From positions 36,087,027 to 36,151,026 of the forward strand of contig OY759271.1 of assembly GCA_963662155.1 (NCBI GenBank): a stretch of DNA of 64,000 nucleotides, in the 5' to 3' direction. Made by a program: the position numbers and the translations under genes. Source of the stretch: Lamellibrachia columna (Eukaryota > Annelida > Polychaeta > Sabellida > Siboglinidae). Below are positions 52,796 through 64,000 of this stretch, in pieces. Under the pieces are notes generated by a model. It was given only the letters and a program-made list of their open reading frames with translations, was not told the DNA's origin and searched no databases. Every line of letters begins with the position of its first letter. Positions within the stretch are counted from its first letter, which is position 1.

Positions 52796-53338
52796 CTGAT
52801 AAACAATAAGCCTATCATTCTGAACTATATGTAAGTTGTTGTTCTGAGCTATGTTATTAAGAAATTGTATTTTGTTTAGTAGGGTCTGTGGTATTCCATA
52901 TGCATTGTAAGATTGTATCATATCATGTTGAACTTAAACGACTAAATGTTATTTTTGTGACCTTATGATGCTTTGGTCTAAGTACTTTATGAATCATACA
53001 ATCAGGCCGCGCTGCCAAAATGTTTTTCAGAAGGGTTAATCAAAGAGCTGAAAACCACCACTAAGCTACCAATGGTTATTATATAAAAATATGTCCCATA
53101 GACATGGACTATTTCAAAAATCATAACAAGATCTTGTCCCCCCAGATGGTACCAATAAGTGAAATTTCTGGTCTTGGCCCATGGATGGACTAACTGAATT
53201 CGGTACGCTTTGGCTTTATTATCTGTGTTCGCACACCGAGGACGGTAATGAAGGCAACGATCAAAATGGGCTTCTTCCGATCGTCCATAATATACAGGCT
53301 TAGTGTATTCAGCGCACTCAGCCACACCACACCACACA
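52796..53338. other. Unannotated sequence
   Basis: No feature recognised. A (GAT)-rich patch at 52765-52795 ends the preceding pseudogene. Confidence 0.45.
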
Positions 53339-53989
<651 letters not shown>

Positions 53990-55810
53990 AGAGGGAACTC
54001 TTTGGGTAAGTTTGGAGGGGTCCCACATTTTATCGTTGTACCGATTTAACAAGAACAAGTTGTTTAACAAGATTGTCATCCCAAACAACAAGTTCCAGAT
54101 GGCAAGTGGACAAGGAAACCATTGGCTTATCGGGAGTCCAACAATTTTCTCATTTATGTGTAGCCCGCCCTTATCAAATATATGTCAATTCTATTTTTAA
54201 ACATATTCACACTACTAGCATTATCACTATACACAATCATTTGGAAGTTTGTTCCATTCATTTATCACCCTCTGTGAGAAAGAGTTCTTTCTCATGTCCA
54301 ACCTACACTGCTCCTTAACTAATGCTGCTTTGTGTCCTCTGGTTCTACTGCCGTCTTTAAGTTTGAAGAACATATTCCTATCAACATTATCATAACCGTT
54401 CACCATTTTAAACATTTCTATTTGGTCTCTTCTTAGTCTCCTTGTCTCTAGTGTTGTCAAATCACATTGTAATAAGCGACTTTCGTAACTAAGGTCTCTC
54501 AATTCTGGAATCATTTTAGTTGCTCTTTGTTGTATTCTTTCTAGCTAGTCTATGTCTTTTTTACGATACGGCCTCCATGCTTGAATACAATATTCCAAAT
54601 GTGGTCTAACTATTGCTTTGTACAGGGGTACAATTAGCTGTTTCTCCTTATACATAACAATTCTCCTAATTAGCCCTAGAATTTTATTTCCTTTCGAAGC
54701 AGCAATCCCACATTGCTCTGAAACTTTCATGTCAGCACTAAATGTTACCGCTAAGTCCTTTTCTTTTTGTGTGGTTCTACCTAGTACAGCATCCCCCATT
54801 TTATATTCTTCGTCCATGTTTCCATGTTCTATGTGTATACATTTACACTTCCCAAAATTGAATAACATTTGCCATTTTTCTGACCATTTAACTAATTTAT
54901 CTAGATCATCCTGTAAACTTTGTTTATCTGTATCATTAGTAACCTTTCTGAGTACTTTTGTGTCATCTGCAAATTTGAGTACTTTGCTAGATATGTCATC
55001 TTCCAAATCATTTATATATTATATTAAAAACAGTATAGGGCCTAATATTGATCCCTGTGGAACCCCACTAAAAACCGATTTCTAGTTTGAAATCTTCTAT
55101 TACTCTCTGTCTTCTGTGTGTAAGCCACTTTTCTATTCAGTTGATTCATTACCTATACCATGGGCTTTTAGTTTAAGTAACAATCTTTGATGTGGCACTT
55201 TATGGAAAGCTTTCTGAAAATCTAAGTAGACAACATCCACTGGTTACCCGTCATCTACCCACTTTGTAATTTCTTAAAATAACAAAAGAGATTGGTTAGA
55301 CATGACCTTGCTTTTATGAACCCATTTTGAGATGTATTTATTAATTTATATTTTACAAGGAATTTCACCATGTGGTCTCTAATTAATGTTTCGAGTAATT
55401 TACATACAACTGATGTTAAACTCACTGGTCTGTAATGTTCTGGCTTGTTCCTCGATCCCTTCTTAAATAGCAGCGTAATGTTTGTTTATCTCCATTCTGA
55501 AGGAACTATTCCTTCTTCTAGTGACAAGTTAAACAATTTTGCAAGTGGTGTACTAATTTGCTCAACAATTTCCTTAAGCATTTTTGGTGGTATCCCATCA
55601 ACTCCAGGTGATTTATTATCTTTCATCTTCTTAATTTTCTTTGCTATCATTTCAGGAGTTACAAATAACTGCCCTAAATGTTCTGATTTATTGCCCTCAA
55701 ATTTAGTAAATGGAACTGGAAATGAGCTGATATCTTCTGTGGTAAAAACTGAGCTGAAATACTCATTCAGGATCTCTGCCATTTGAAACCCGTCTGAAAT
55801 TATGTTTCCA
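53990..55810 (-). mobile_element. Non-LTR retrotransposon, CR1-like, minus strand
   Basis: The best-preserved copy of the family also seen at 5.05, 8.0-9.1 and 60-61 kb. Read downward: EILNEYFSSVFTTED (55780), KDNKSPGVDGIPPKMLKEIV (about 55625), LSLEEGIVPSEW (55510), a KAFHKVPHQRLLLKLKAHG-like region (about 55210-55155), GVPQGS-like (55065), SSKVLKFADDTKVLRKV with the catalytic ADD (54990-54945), CKCIHIEHGN (54850), IVRPHLEYCIQAWRPY (54620-54570), ELRDLSYESRLLQCDLTTLE (54505-54450) and FSQRVINEWNKLPNDCV (54275-54227). Stops and shifts interrupt it. The 5' part with the endonuclease is absent. The 3' end is not sharp, near 54000. Confidence 0.87.
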
Positions 55811-55904
55811 CTGTTGTTTTTCAGTGGTCCGACCTTATCCCGATGTAATTACCCTTCCGCTGTTGCACCTGTTGCTGCGTGTGAGGCTACTCTGGTTCGT
55901 CTGT

Positions 55905-56040
55905 GCTAAAACTCGACGGTTTTCGCAGAACTCGATCGATCTCGCAACAAGAACTCGATGGTTTTCGCAGAACTCGATCGATCTCGCAGAAAGAACTCGA
56001 CGGCTTTCGCAGAACTTTACGGTTTTTGCAGGACTCGACA
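55905..56040. repeat. 42-bp tandem with 21-bp half-units
   Basis: About three copies of AACTCGACGGTTTTCGCAG paired with AACTCGATCGATCTCGCA. Composition is unlike the flanks. Confidence 0.85.
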
Positions 56041-56284
56041 TCATTATGTTGGTAGTTTAGCTGATTCATTCAGCTCACTCTATTGTCATTCAGTTAATCT
56101 CTGTTAAAAATCATTCCAATCATATCATGAGTGTGTGTTGTGTGGTTAAGGGCGCCATCTGTTGGGTATCGACAGTAATACCTCCAATGAGTATCTAATT
56201 GAGGCATATTTTACCTTGTCATTTTACTTCTAAAAATTACAGAGCACTGTGTCTGCAAGCGCATTACTCCATTAACAATGGTTT

Positions 56285-56420
56285 AGACCACAATTTACAA
56301 TTTAGTCATTTAGCAGACGCTCTTAATCAGAGTGACTACAACAAGTGCATTCAATCTAAGTTGGTAAAATAACTACAGGTCGAAATGACTACAAGCCGTT
56401 GTGATAGCAAGTAAGTTTTT
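56285..56420 (+). repeat. Dispersed repeat resembling a teleost repeat
   Basis: TTTAGTCATTTAGCAGACGC, then TCTTAATCAGAGTGACTACA and AGTGCATTCAATCTAAG, follow the order of a repeat I know as very common in fish genomes. Only one copy lies in the window. The classification is from memory and unverified. Confidence 0.4.
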
Positions 56421-56559
56421 TTCACAAAAATAGGCGCTAATAGCCATTACAGTGCCTGAAAAGAAGATTTTTTTTAGGGACGCCCAGAGTCAGTGGTTAT
56501 TTCGAACACTGCGCTGTATGTAGTTTAATGGTCATGTGACTTAATTGTGTGACCGAAAT

Positions 56560-56870
56560 TACTAAATTCTGCAACGGCACGGAATAAAAGCCGGTTGGCG
56601 GACATGCCCTGTGGGCGGACTAGTCCTGGTCTCCCCTTCGTGTTCCTTTACCGTAATATTTGCCACGAACGCAGGGGTCTAAGACCCCCCTTCATGGCAA
56701 CAATTTCCATTGTATCTAATAGTTGTAGTATATATATATTTTCCAAACTAATCGATCACTTTACACTTGCTTGCCCAACTGCCAGCGCACCTACTGTATT
56801 CAGCGCGCTGAATACAGTACGCCTAATAAACAGGGTTCGTTGTTGTGGTGGATCGACCTGGGGGGCTTAT
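56560..56870 (+). mobile_element. Possible LTR remnant
   Basis: AATAAAAGCCGG (56583) could serve as a promoter box and AATAAACAGGG (56824) as a poly(A) signal. A 28-bp perfect palindrome (56792-56819) precedes the latter. It lies 5' of an integrase remnant on the same strand. No second LTR was found, so this is tentative. Confidence 0.25.
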
Positions 56871-57114
56871 ACCATTGTTAATCCGGCGCTGTACGGAAGC
56901 CTGATTGTAAGTCGTCGAGAAGGCGGACAAGAATTGGTGTTGTGGGCCCAGCAATGGTTAAGGCTGAAGAACAGACAAGAGCCCGGAAGTAAAATAATGA
57001 TATGTCGCCATCTACTTCTTCTTCTTCCATTATAGGGCTGGGCTCTTTGTGGGCGTCTGTAGCCCTGTTTTGAAGTTGATTAATCAAAAACAATCTACAC
57101 ATTTACCCCCTGCG

Positions 57115-57645
57115 TGGGATCATTTACGTTTTCCGCCACCATTCAGATCCTGAAAGAATTGTTTTCTAGATGGGGAATACCCGAAGTTCAGCATAGCGAC
57201 AACAGACCACAATTCGGGTCGCACGAATCTAAAATGTTTCTGCAGAAACTCAGCATCGAAAACCGTCTCATCGCATTGTAGGCCTATAACCCTCAGTGCA
57301 ACGGAGGAGTGGAAAGGCTGGATCGTATCATCAGAGAGAGAGAGTTCAGGTGCCCAATTCAAGGATTGGAAAACGTTCACGGACGCAGTACGAACGATTC
57401 TGCAACAATACCGATCGACACGACACGCGCTGACACAGCGTACCACAGCAGAGTTGATGATTGGTCGAAAGCGACGGCTCCCGTCTGAAACCGTCCCAGA
57501 CATCTATACACCGAACATTATAGAGGCAATGCTAGCTGAATCGATCAGACGTAAGCAGGAACGAACCAAAGCGTACACCAATAAACGACGTCACTCACAA
57601 CACACGTCGATTAAACTTGGAGACATTAATTCGCTGTTGGACTGA
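57115..57645 (+). mobile_element. Ty3/gypsy integrase remnant
   Basis: Frames joined across a few shifts read LKELFSRWGIPEVQHSDNRP, a SDNGPQF-type block with the second catalytic Asp, then SKMFLQKLSIENRL and a YNPQCNGGVERL block with the catalytic Glu region. TILQQYRSTRHALTQRTTAE, LMIGRKRRLP and the C-terminal KLGDIN follow. This is the DDE core and C-terminus of a Ty3/gypsy integrase. Gag, protease and RT are not present. Frameshifts make it non-functional. Confidence 0.75.
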
Positions 57646-57839
57646 AAATTACACTGGCTGTATAGTTTTTAATTCCGTGCTGATTATGCGAAACCCCATA
57701 ACTGGACTGGAATGATAATTACTTAGGGAGGTGTGGGAAAGGTGTTGTGGTTGTTATTGTCACGATCGAGGGTAAGTCAGCAGGGTCGCCATCAATGAAG
57801 ATGGAGTTTCAAGTCGACAAAATATGTGTTTATTTTCAG

Positions 57840-57925
57840 ACAAAGTGAAGACCCTGTCCACAATTAAGCCGGAAAAATGTGCACAGGTCACACTGGATAT
57901 AATGGATCACATCATCACAATTTAA
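57840..57925 (+). other. Candidate terminal exon (weak)
   Basis: A good 3'-splice-site sequence (TGTGTTTATTTTCAG) is followed by 28 codons (KVKTLSTIKPEKCAQVTLDI then MDHIITI) and a stop at 57923. No upstream partner was found and I do not recognise the peptide. Confidence 0.22.
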
Positions 57926-58109
57926 GAAGTCATGTAAGTCTTATTGAAAACCACGGCGCTGTTGTAATAATTGTAAACACGTCTTTGTTTTGTTCAAATC
58001 AGGCCAACTGCCTCGAGAAATTCTAACATAAAATATATCGGCTGTAATACCCATTCAATTGACCTTTAGATTAAGAAAAGTAACACCTCTACAAGGAATA
58101 ACATAGCAT

Positions 58110-58350
<241 letters not shown>

Positions 58351-58354
58351 TGTC

Positions 58355-58988
58355 CTCTATTCTGGTGCATGGGTATATACCAAAAGTAATCACTGAGTCT
58401 GTCATTGTACCGGTTATTAAAGACAAGAATAGACGTGTAAACGACAAACAACACCACATCAGTTTGGGTTGAAGTCCAAGCATGGGACGGAGTTACGTGT
58501 GTTCGCATTTAAGGAACTACTAAGGTTTTACACTAAGCACGGGTCGGCTATACACGTCGCTTTTCTAGATGCTGCAAAAGCATTTGACCGAGTCAATCGG
58601 CAGAAGCTTATAACAAAACTAACACAACGTGATGTACCTAAATACCTGTTAAGAGTGATCTACAACAAGTACAATAACCGAAGTGTATGTGTCCGGTGGG
58701 GATCTATTTACTCGGAATTCTTCCCTGTGGGTAATGGTTTTAAGCAAGGAGGGAAATTATCCCCATTACTGTTTAACTAAAAAAATTACATTAGGAAGAA
58801 CAAAGTTAAACTTTGCCACTTCGTGCAAATATCTTGGGCATGTTATTTGTAACGATTTATCTGATGAGGCCAACATTCAAGCCAAAGTTACACTTATTTA
58901 TGCTAAGAGCTACAACATGCTACGTCAAAAAATTCATTATTGCTCTTCTGTGGTAAAAAAACAAGTTATTCACAGCCTAGTTCAGTAA
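58355..58988 (+). mobile_element. Non-LTR RT fragment, internally deleted
   Basis: GYIPKVITESVIVPVIKDKN (58368-58430) precedes QFGLKSKHGTEL, HVAFLDAAKAFDRVNRQKLI with the first catalytic Asp (58556-58615), VRWGSIYSEFFPVGNGFKQG and KLSPLLF (58690-58775). The sequence then jumps directly to ATSCKYLGHVICNDLSDEAN (58817-58880) of the thumb region, so the YADD block is deleted. A different clade from the CR1-like copies. The 5' edge abuts the (GT)n array. Confidence 0.8.
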
Positions 58989-59274
58989 TGCGTATATGTG
59001 CGCCTTATGGGTGAATTATAGAAAAGTAGTTTCCAGCATTTTATAGTGGCATATAACAACTCATACAGATTTTAAATAGGCTGCCTATGAGTTGCAGCGC
59101 CATCCACATGTTTGCTGCGGCCAATGTCAACTCTTGTAAAAGCGTCACCAGAAATGCTATTTATAATTTAATGAATAGGATTAAGAAGTCATTGAATCCA
59201 ATTATTCAGGCCATTGTAATTTGCGACGCCTATAATAGGATTAAGAAGTGTGTATGTATATGTATGTGCGTGTA
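58989..59274. other. LINE 3' flank, nothing further recognised
   Basis: May include more of the RT element's C-terminal region in decayed form (KSVTRNAIYNLMNRIKK at about 59136), but no clear motif. Confidence 0.35.
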
Positions 59275-59402
59275 TGAGTATATGTATGTATGTATGTATG
59301 TATGTGTATGTATATATGCTTGTATGTATGTATGTATGTATGTATGTATGTATGTATGTATGTATGTATGTATGTATATATGTATGTGTATGTATGTATG
59401 TA
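59275..59402. repeat. (GTAT)n microsatellite
   Basis: Impure (GTAT)n with GTGTAT and ATATGC interruptions. Confidence 0.95.
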
Positions 59403-59528
59403 TAGTTCTACATGTTTACCTGACATAATGTTTACATTAATTTGTATGATGAATGTGTGTGTTTTAAATATACATATCTCTACATGTATATTATGTATAT
59501 CTATTGACTTTTTGTCTGAATTAAAAAC

Positions 59529-59530
<2 letters not shown>

Positions 59531-59615
<85 letters not shown>
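59531..59615. repeat. (TA)n microsatellite
   Basis: About 40 TA dinucleotides. Confidence 0.98.
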
Positions 59616-59618
<3 letters not shown>

Positions 59619-59959
59619 TATGTAATAAATAGTTTGAAATATTACAATAACCAAATAAGGACTATACTTTGTGCCAGCGGTGTCAAGAAAATGGAAATGC
59701 GGTCACAGCTAGGTGAATAACAACATTTGTTTTACAAAGCCCACATTCAATAATACCCTGAGGAGGGGCTGTCCCCGACCTCATGATCATTGATTTACAA
59801 GCGACGTCGTGAGCCTTGGTTTTAGAGTTCGACGAGGCTCCGCCATGTTTGAGAACAAACATGAGTGTGTTTACTAGCGAGTTATTCAGTTTTATATTGT
59901 TACTGACATAACACACATCGTGCAGCCAGTCCAATATCAATTCGTGATTATACAGATGT

Positions 59960-61085
59960 TTTCATCAAGTCATGCTAAACTTGATATATTTAACAAGATA
60001 TAACAAAATTGCCGTCCAAGGCAAATACCCATGCATATGGCAAATGAACAAGCTAGGAAGCCATATATATCGAGAGTCCAACATGTTTTCATCTATGTAT
60101 AAACATATTCACGCTGCTAGCACTTACAGTCAGACCTGGGTTCGATTCCACTTCAACGATTCCGACTCCGATTCCGACTCCAGCAGTCCTTTTTTCTGTT
60201 CCGATTCCGATTCCAACTCCGATTGTCTCGGTTCGATTCCGAACTCGATTCCGACTCCAGCTGGCTTTTGCGATTCAGATTCCGATTCCAACTCCAGTTG
60301 TCTTAGTTCAATTCCGACTCCGATTCTGACTCCAGCACAACTTTTGATTTAAACCTTTGGAAGGGTTTGCATGATTCTGTGCAAACACTAGCAGCGAGAA
60401 ATAAAAAAGTAAATTGCAATTAGCCATGGTCTAGGTATGACCAGGCCAGATCTGAACCAGGCATATGAAGACTCTTCTGACAAACTGCCAATAAAACCAA
60501 AGGATTTAATCCTTCAAAAGGACATGTGGCTTTTCTGAGCAAACATTAGCAGTGACTGGCCAGTGAGCAATGAGATACCGATCAAAGTAAGTTGCAATTA
60601 GCCATGGCCCATGTGGAAGGATATGTGGCTTTTCTGTGCAAACACTAGTAGTGACATTCATGGCGATTCCGATTCCACTCAATATGATTCCGATTACAAC
60701 TCCATTCCAAATGATTCAGAGTCCGATTCTGATTCCACTCCAAATGACTCCGATTCCGATTCCACTAAATTAACTCCAGACGATTCCAACTCCGATTCCG
60801 ACTCCACTAAATTAACTCCAAACGATTAAGACTCCGATTCCGGAGTCGGAATCGTCCTTTGATTCCGATTCCGGAGTTGGAATCGCCCCAGGTCTGTTTA
60901 CAGTATGTAGATAATCTGTTCCATTCATTCATAGTCCTATATGAGAACGAGTACTTCCTGATAGCCAATTGAGCAATCTACCCTACACTGTCACTGATCC
61001 TTTAGGCTTTACTAATGTTACATCGTGTCCTCTAGTTCTGGTATCATTCTTGAGTGATAAATACTATTTCTATCAATAGTTCACA
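59960..61085 (-). mobile_element. CR1-like LINE 3' fragment split by hAT-like MITE
   Basis: 59960-60122 and 60905-61085 together correspond to about 54040-54420 of the copy at 54 kb. Shared words include AAACATATTCAC, GCTAGCA, TCTGTTCCATTCATT and ACTAATG, then TGTCCTCT-GTTCT. The two halves are contiguous in the 54 kb copy and are separated here by the insertion at 60131-60896. Confidence 0.75.
60131..60896. mobile_element. hAT-like MITE filled with GATTCC repeats
   Basis: Terminal inverted repeats CAGACCTGGGTTCGATTCCA (60131) and TGGAATCGCCCCAGGTCTG (to 60896) differ by one small gap and one change. The 8 bases on each side, CTTACAGT (60123-60130) and TTTACAGT (60897-60904), match at 7 of 8, fitting a hAT-type target duplication. 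The interior is dominated by GATTCC / GACTCC repeats at both ends, pointing inward, with a middle that holds three diverged copies of TTCTGTGCAAACACTAG. No transposase, so non-autonomous. Confidence 0.82.
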
Positions 61086-62149
61086 TAGCCAGCGTAATAT
61101 AGCAGAGTCGGTGTCTCCATTGGCAAAGGGTAAATTTATCTTATGCGGAAGTGAAATAGATATAACTAAGCTAACGCGGATGTAAAGTAAAGTCGAAACG
61201 AACGCGGAAGTAACTTTACTTTAGTCTAGAAACATTTCCGCATCCTCGACCAACCCGATGGCGATGCTAGGACGAGGCCCTTGAAAAAAGTACGCGTTGA
61301 TTCTACACTTGCGACACACATCATGCATGCGTGTAAATAACCTAAGATCTAAAACTTGTATGCATGGTTATTGCCAAGATATACATATTATACGAAAGCA
61401 TACGGACTTGGCATACGTGTTTATTGCTGCTGAAGCCACTGCCCGAGGCCAGCTGGGAGTCTCGTCCTCGGTGACTGAGTTCACACCAGCCGGGTAATCA
61501 AGGCTATGCAACGTTTCGCCGAACGTCAAACGTCCGGTTTGAAACCGAGGCTTCAAGCACACGTATTCGCTTCATATGTATATTTGTTTTTGCTTTTGCG
61601 CAAACATAGCAGTTGACTCCAGAGTGACACGTTGTCAAGTTATTTGCCGCACAGACACAGTCACACACAGAGTGTTCAGGTGAGTACCTGCGTTGAGCAG
61701 AAAACAAATGGCAATCCGATTAGAAACCTTATCGTCTGCCGTTGTCTTAGACTAAGTCAAGCACTGGATGCTCAGCCTCAACGTTGTCGTTGATGTCAGT
61801 GTCAAGTTTTTACTCTGCCGGTGCTGCGGTGGTTTGGTGCCGGTGATCTCTACACAGATATCATATATGTCGTCTATATCTACAAAGATCACTTATACAT
61901 ACAGTATAGAAAGCAAGAACCAATTCCATTCACTATTGATAAGTGAGAACAGTATTGTAATATTTTTATTGAGGTGAGAATTTATCATTTTCACGACACA
62001 AGTTAGTATCGTAATCATTTGATATCTTTGTCTTTGATAATGTCCAGCTGGCCATATGCAAGTTCTGTTGTGATATTATTTTTATATATTATAAAAAATA
62101 TATACTATAGTTTTGTAAGATAATTAATTGTACGAGAAGAACTAAAGTA
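61086..62149. other. Unannotated sequence
   Basis: No gene supported. A frame ending in FTPAG at about 61495 before GTAATC could be an exon, but there is no supporting partner. Confidence 0.45.
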
Positions 62150-62510
62150 GTGGTAGGAATCTGGAGAATTAAATCCGTCCTGATGGTTACAGTTTCATCT
62201 TTAGGTCAATAAAATCTGGAATGGAACCATTACCACCATTACCTTGTCTAATGGCATGATCATGTTTCCAGTTCCAGCGTCCAGCTACCTCCTGCTCTTG
62301 CGATCTCTGCTATTTCTCTGTGCCAGATGTTACTTGCCCTTTTGCATTGAGGTCTCCATGTGCATACCTGTCTTGTGATGTGTTGTGTTGGCTTCCCTAG
62401 AGTATGTCCTATCCAGCTTAACTTCTTTCTAATTTGATGTTGATTGACTGATTCTTGATTTGTTCAATCCAATATTGCTTCATTGTTAATTTTTTCTAGC
62501 CACTATATCT
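62150..62510 (-). mobile_element. Non-LTR RT C-terminal remnant
   Basis: On the minus strand a short decayed segment reads as the WIGHTL-KP-HITRQ...WRPQ and W-REIAE-ARAGGSW type C-terminus found in many non-LTR elements. Its left-hand part lies within the palindrome arm and is mirrored at 63190-63300. Confidence 0.5.
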
Positions 62511-62791
62511 GTATAATCCGTGTCAATGTGTGCTACATATAAAATTACAGGCCACACCTAGTTTTTGTCACAGATTTATTATCTTATGAGATGAAAGCGT
62601 GGCAGAACTGATGTAGATCAAACACTGCAGCTGCATATTAATGTTGATATAGTATCAGCTTTGTGACATTTCAAATGCACAAGTGTTGACATTTCACCAG
62701 AGGTAGTAGATGCTGTAACATTTGCCATCTGTAATTTAATATATTACTCAAAATTTTAATATTTAAATATCATGCCAACACTGTTGATATG

Positions 62792-62882
<91 letters not shown>

Positions 62883-63301
62883 CATATCAACAGTGTTGAC
62901 ATGTTATTTAAATATTAACATTTTGAGTAATATATTAAATTACAGATGGCAAATGTTACAGCATCTACTACCTCTGGTGAAATGTCAACACTTGTGCATT
63001 TGAAATGTCACAAAGCTGATACTATATCAACATTAATATGCAGCTGCAGGGTTTGATCTACAACATCAGTTCTGCCACGCTTTCATCTCATAAGATAATA
63101 AATCTGTGACACAACTAGGTGTGGCCTGTAATTTTATATGTTGCACACATTGACACGGATTATACAGATATAGTGACTAGAAAAAATTAGCAATGAAGCA
63201 ATATTGGAATGAACAAATCAAGAATCAGTCAATCAACATCAAATTAGAAAGAAGTCAAGCTGGATAGGCCATACTCTAGGGAAGCCAACACATCACAAGA
63301 C

Positions 63302-63307
<6 letters not shown>
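62364..63307. repeat. Large palindrome, arms about 428 bp, (TA)n centre
   Basis: The left arm (62364-62791) is repeated in reverse complement at 62880-63307. Examples: ATACCTGTCTTGTGATGTGT (62364) against the right end ACATCACAAGACAGGTAT, and the 37 bases around GATGCTGTAACATTTGCCAT match without change. Scattered differences suggest identity well above 90 percent. (TA)n occupies 62793-62878. The outer part carries a non-LTR RT C-terminal remnant. Confidence 0.95.
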
Positions 63308-63360
<53 letters not shown>

Positions 63361-63375
63361 CATATACATATATAT
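63304..63375. repeat. (TA)n-(CATATA)n microsatellite
   Basis: (TA)n to about 63347, then ATACAT units. It lies exactly at the outer end of the right palindrome arm. Confidence 0.95.
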
Positions 63376-63937
63376 TTTTATACCACACATTTCAGTATTT
63401 GTAATTATAAAATGTTTGCCTTTGTGTGAGAGTGGTTGATGGTTATCAGTTTCATTTCCAAAATACAGCATCCTGTGTAAAAGAAATGTCCCTTAGCAGC
63501 ATGCCTGTGACTTATTCAGAGTGTATAATATTGATAATCACCATTACAAGCAAAATCACACAGTGGCCTGGCTGACTCAATGACTTTTGAAATAATTCAG
63601 TAGTAAAACACAATTTAGGATGCGTATGTTGAATGTTATATGAGACTCACTGAGAGCGAGTAATCAGTATAATGACAACACTTGTTTTCAAGCAAGCAGT
63701 CAACCCTGTTCAAGGGAAGTGGCTCTTTCCTAAGTACCATGTTGTGTATTAAGATACAACCTGCGCTAACAGTAACAGACCACCTGTATCAACAGACCAT
63801 TTTTCAACAACTGATTCAGCGGTCGTTTAAGCCAGGTTTGACTGTACCGTTTGTACATGCCACTTCTGTTGTTTCACATAATGTGAACCTGCCGTCCGTT
63901 GTATGCAGAGCTGTTTACTTGTAGAGGAGCTCCAACA
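63376..63937. other. Unannotated; probable upstream region of edge gene
   Basis: No gene recognised. The last part may be promoter or 5' UTR of the reading frame beginning at 63938. Confidence 0.4.
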
Positions 63938-64000
63938 ATGAAGCTACTTGTGGGCCTACTGGTCACTGCGATGTTGGTCAGTGACATTGTATGTCCACCA
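63938..64000 (+). CDS. Start of probable secreted protein (partial)
   Basis: ATG in the context CAACAATGA opens 21 codons, MKLLVGLLVTAMLVSDIVCP then P, to the window end without a stop. Lys followed by a 12-13-residue hydrophobic core and small or polar residues is a good signal peptide. No domain is visible yet. The start codon and secretion are inferred from this short stretch only. Confidence 0.45.
   Translation, partial: MKLLVGLLVTAMLVSDIVCPP

Noticed and set aside
56100..57780. A pair of LTRs around the integrase remnant
   Set aside because: The segments before and after the integrase share only short words (for example GGG-CGCCATC), not a continuous repeat.
61297..61497. Candidate exon ending FTPAG before GTAATC
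   Set aside because: No acceptor, no partner exon in phase and no recognisable domain.

Overview
The window reads as nuclear DNA of an invertebrate animal: spliced genes with GT-AG introns, tRNA-derived SINEs, several clades of non-LTR retrotransposon, DNA transposons, and very long microsatellites. The alpha-1,3-fucosyltransferase genes and the mix of repeats suggest a marine invertebrate, tentatively a mollusc; the phylum cannot be fixed from sequence alone. Real genes are few and most of the window is repeat.

Host genes. (1) 12559-14419 (+): the last three exons of a small single-pass membrane protein with a six-cysteine ectodomain of the Shisa/VOPP1/CYYR1 kind. (2) 20892-22595 (+): a two-exon GT10 alpha-1,3-fucosyltransferase (type II Golgi protein). 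(3) 31553-32556 plus 43632-44025 (+): a second fucosyltransferase whose two exons are separated by an 11 kb intron full of mobile DNA. The second exons of the two genes share a 236-base tract with a single difference, while the first exons and introns are clearly diverged, which points to gene conversion or a very recent exon copy. (4) 63938-64000 (+): the start of a probable secreted protein, cut by the window edge.

Mobile DNA by region. 3-17 kb: tRNA-derived SINEs, a decayed endonuclease/RT element (minus, 5.2-8 kb), a second decayed RT (plus, 8-9.1 kb), and RT fragments that directly abut tetranucleotide arrays. 29.3-30.0 kb: a TIR element with TA target sites. 35.7-37.4 kb: palindromes and clustered inverted repeats. 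39.4-41.2 kb (minus): a broken pogo/Tigger-type transposase followed by an 8-residue tandem repeat and an OTU-type cysteine-protease domain. 41.5-42.7 kb: small TIR elements and a SINE. 47.7-49.4 kb: the youngest-looking element, a 5'-truncated L2/CR1-like LINE with an intact RT frame. 50.1-52.8 kb: a decayed member of a repetitive uncharacterised family with PIN/FEN1-like motifs. 54-61 kb: two more copies of the 8-9 kb RT family, one split by a hAT-like MITE whose 8-bp target duplication is still visible; a Ty3/gypsy integrase remnant; another RT beside a (GT)n array. 62.4-63.3 kb: a large near-perfect palindrome.

Tandem repeats are abundant: (TA)n, (GT)n, (GTGC)n, (GGTC)n, a 39-bp minisatellite with an 11-unit higher-order period, a 53-bp array carrying a 3'-splice-site-like sequence in each unit, and others. 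(TA)n tracts repeatedly sit at the centre of inverted repeats (35.9, 41.6, 46.8 and 62.8 kb). Coordinates of decayed elements are approximate, and everything was read by eye without alignment or database search.
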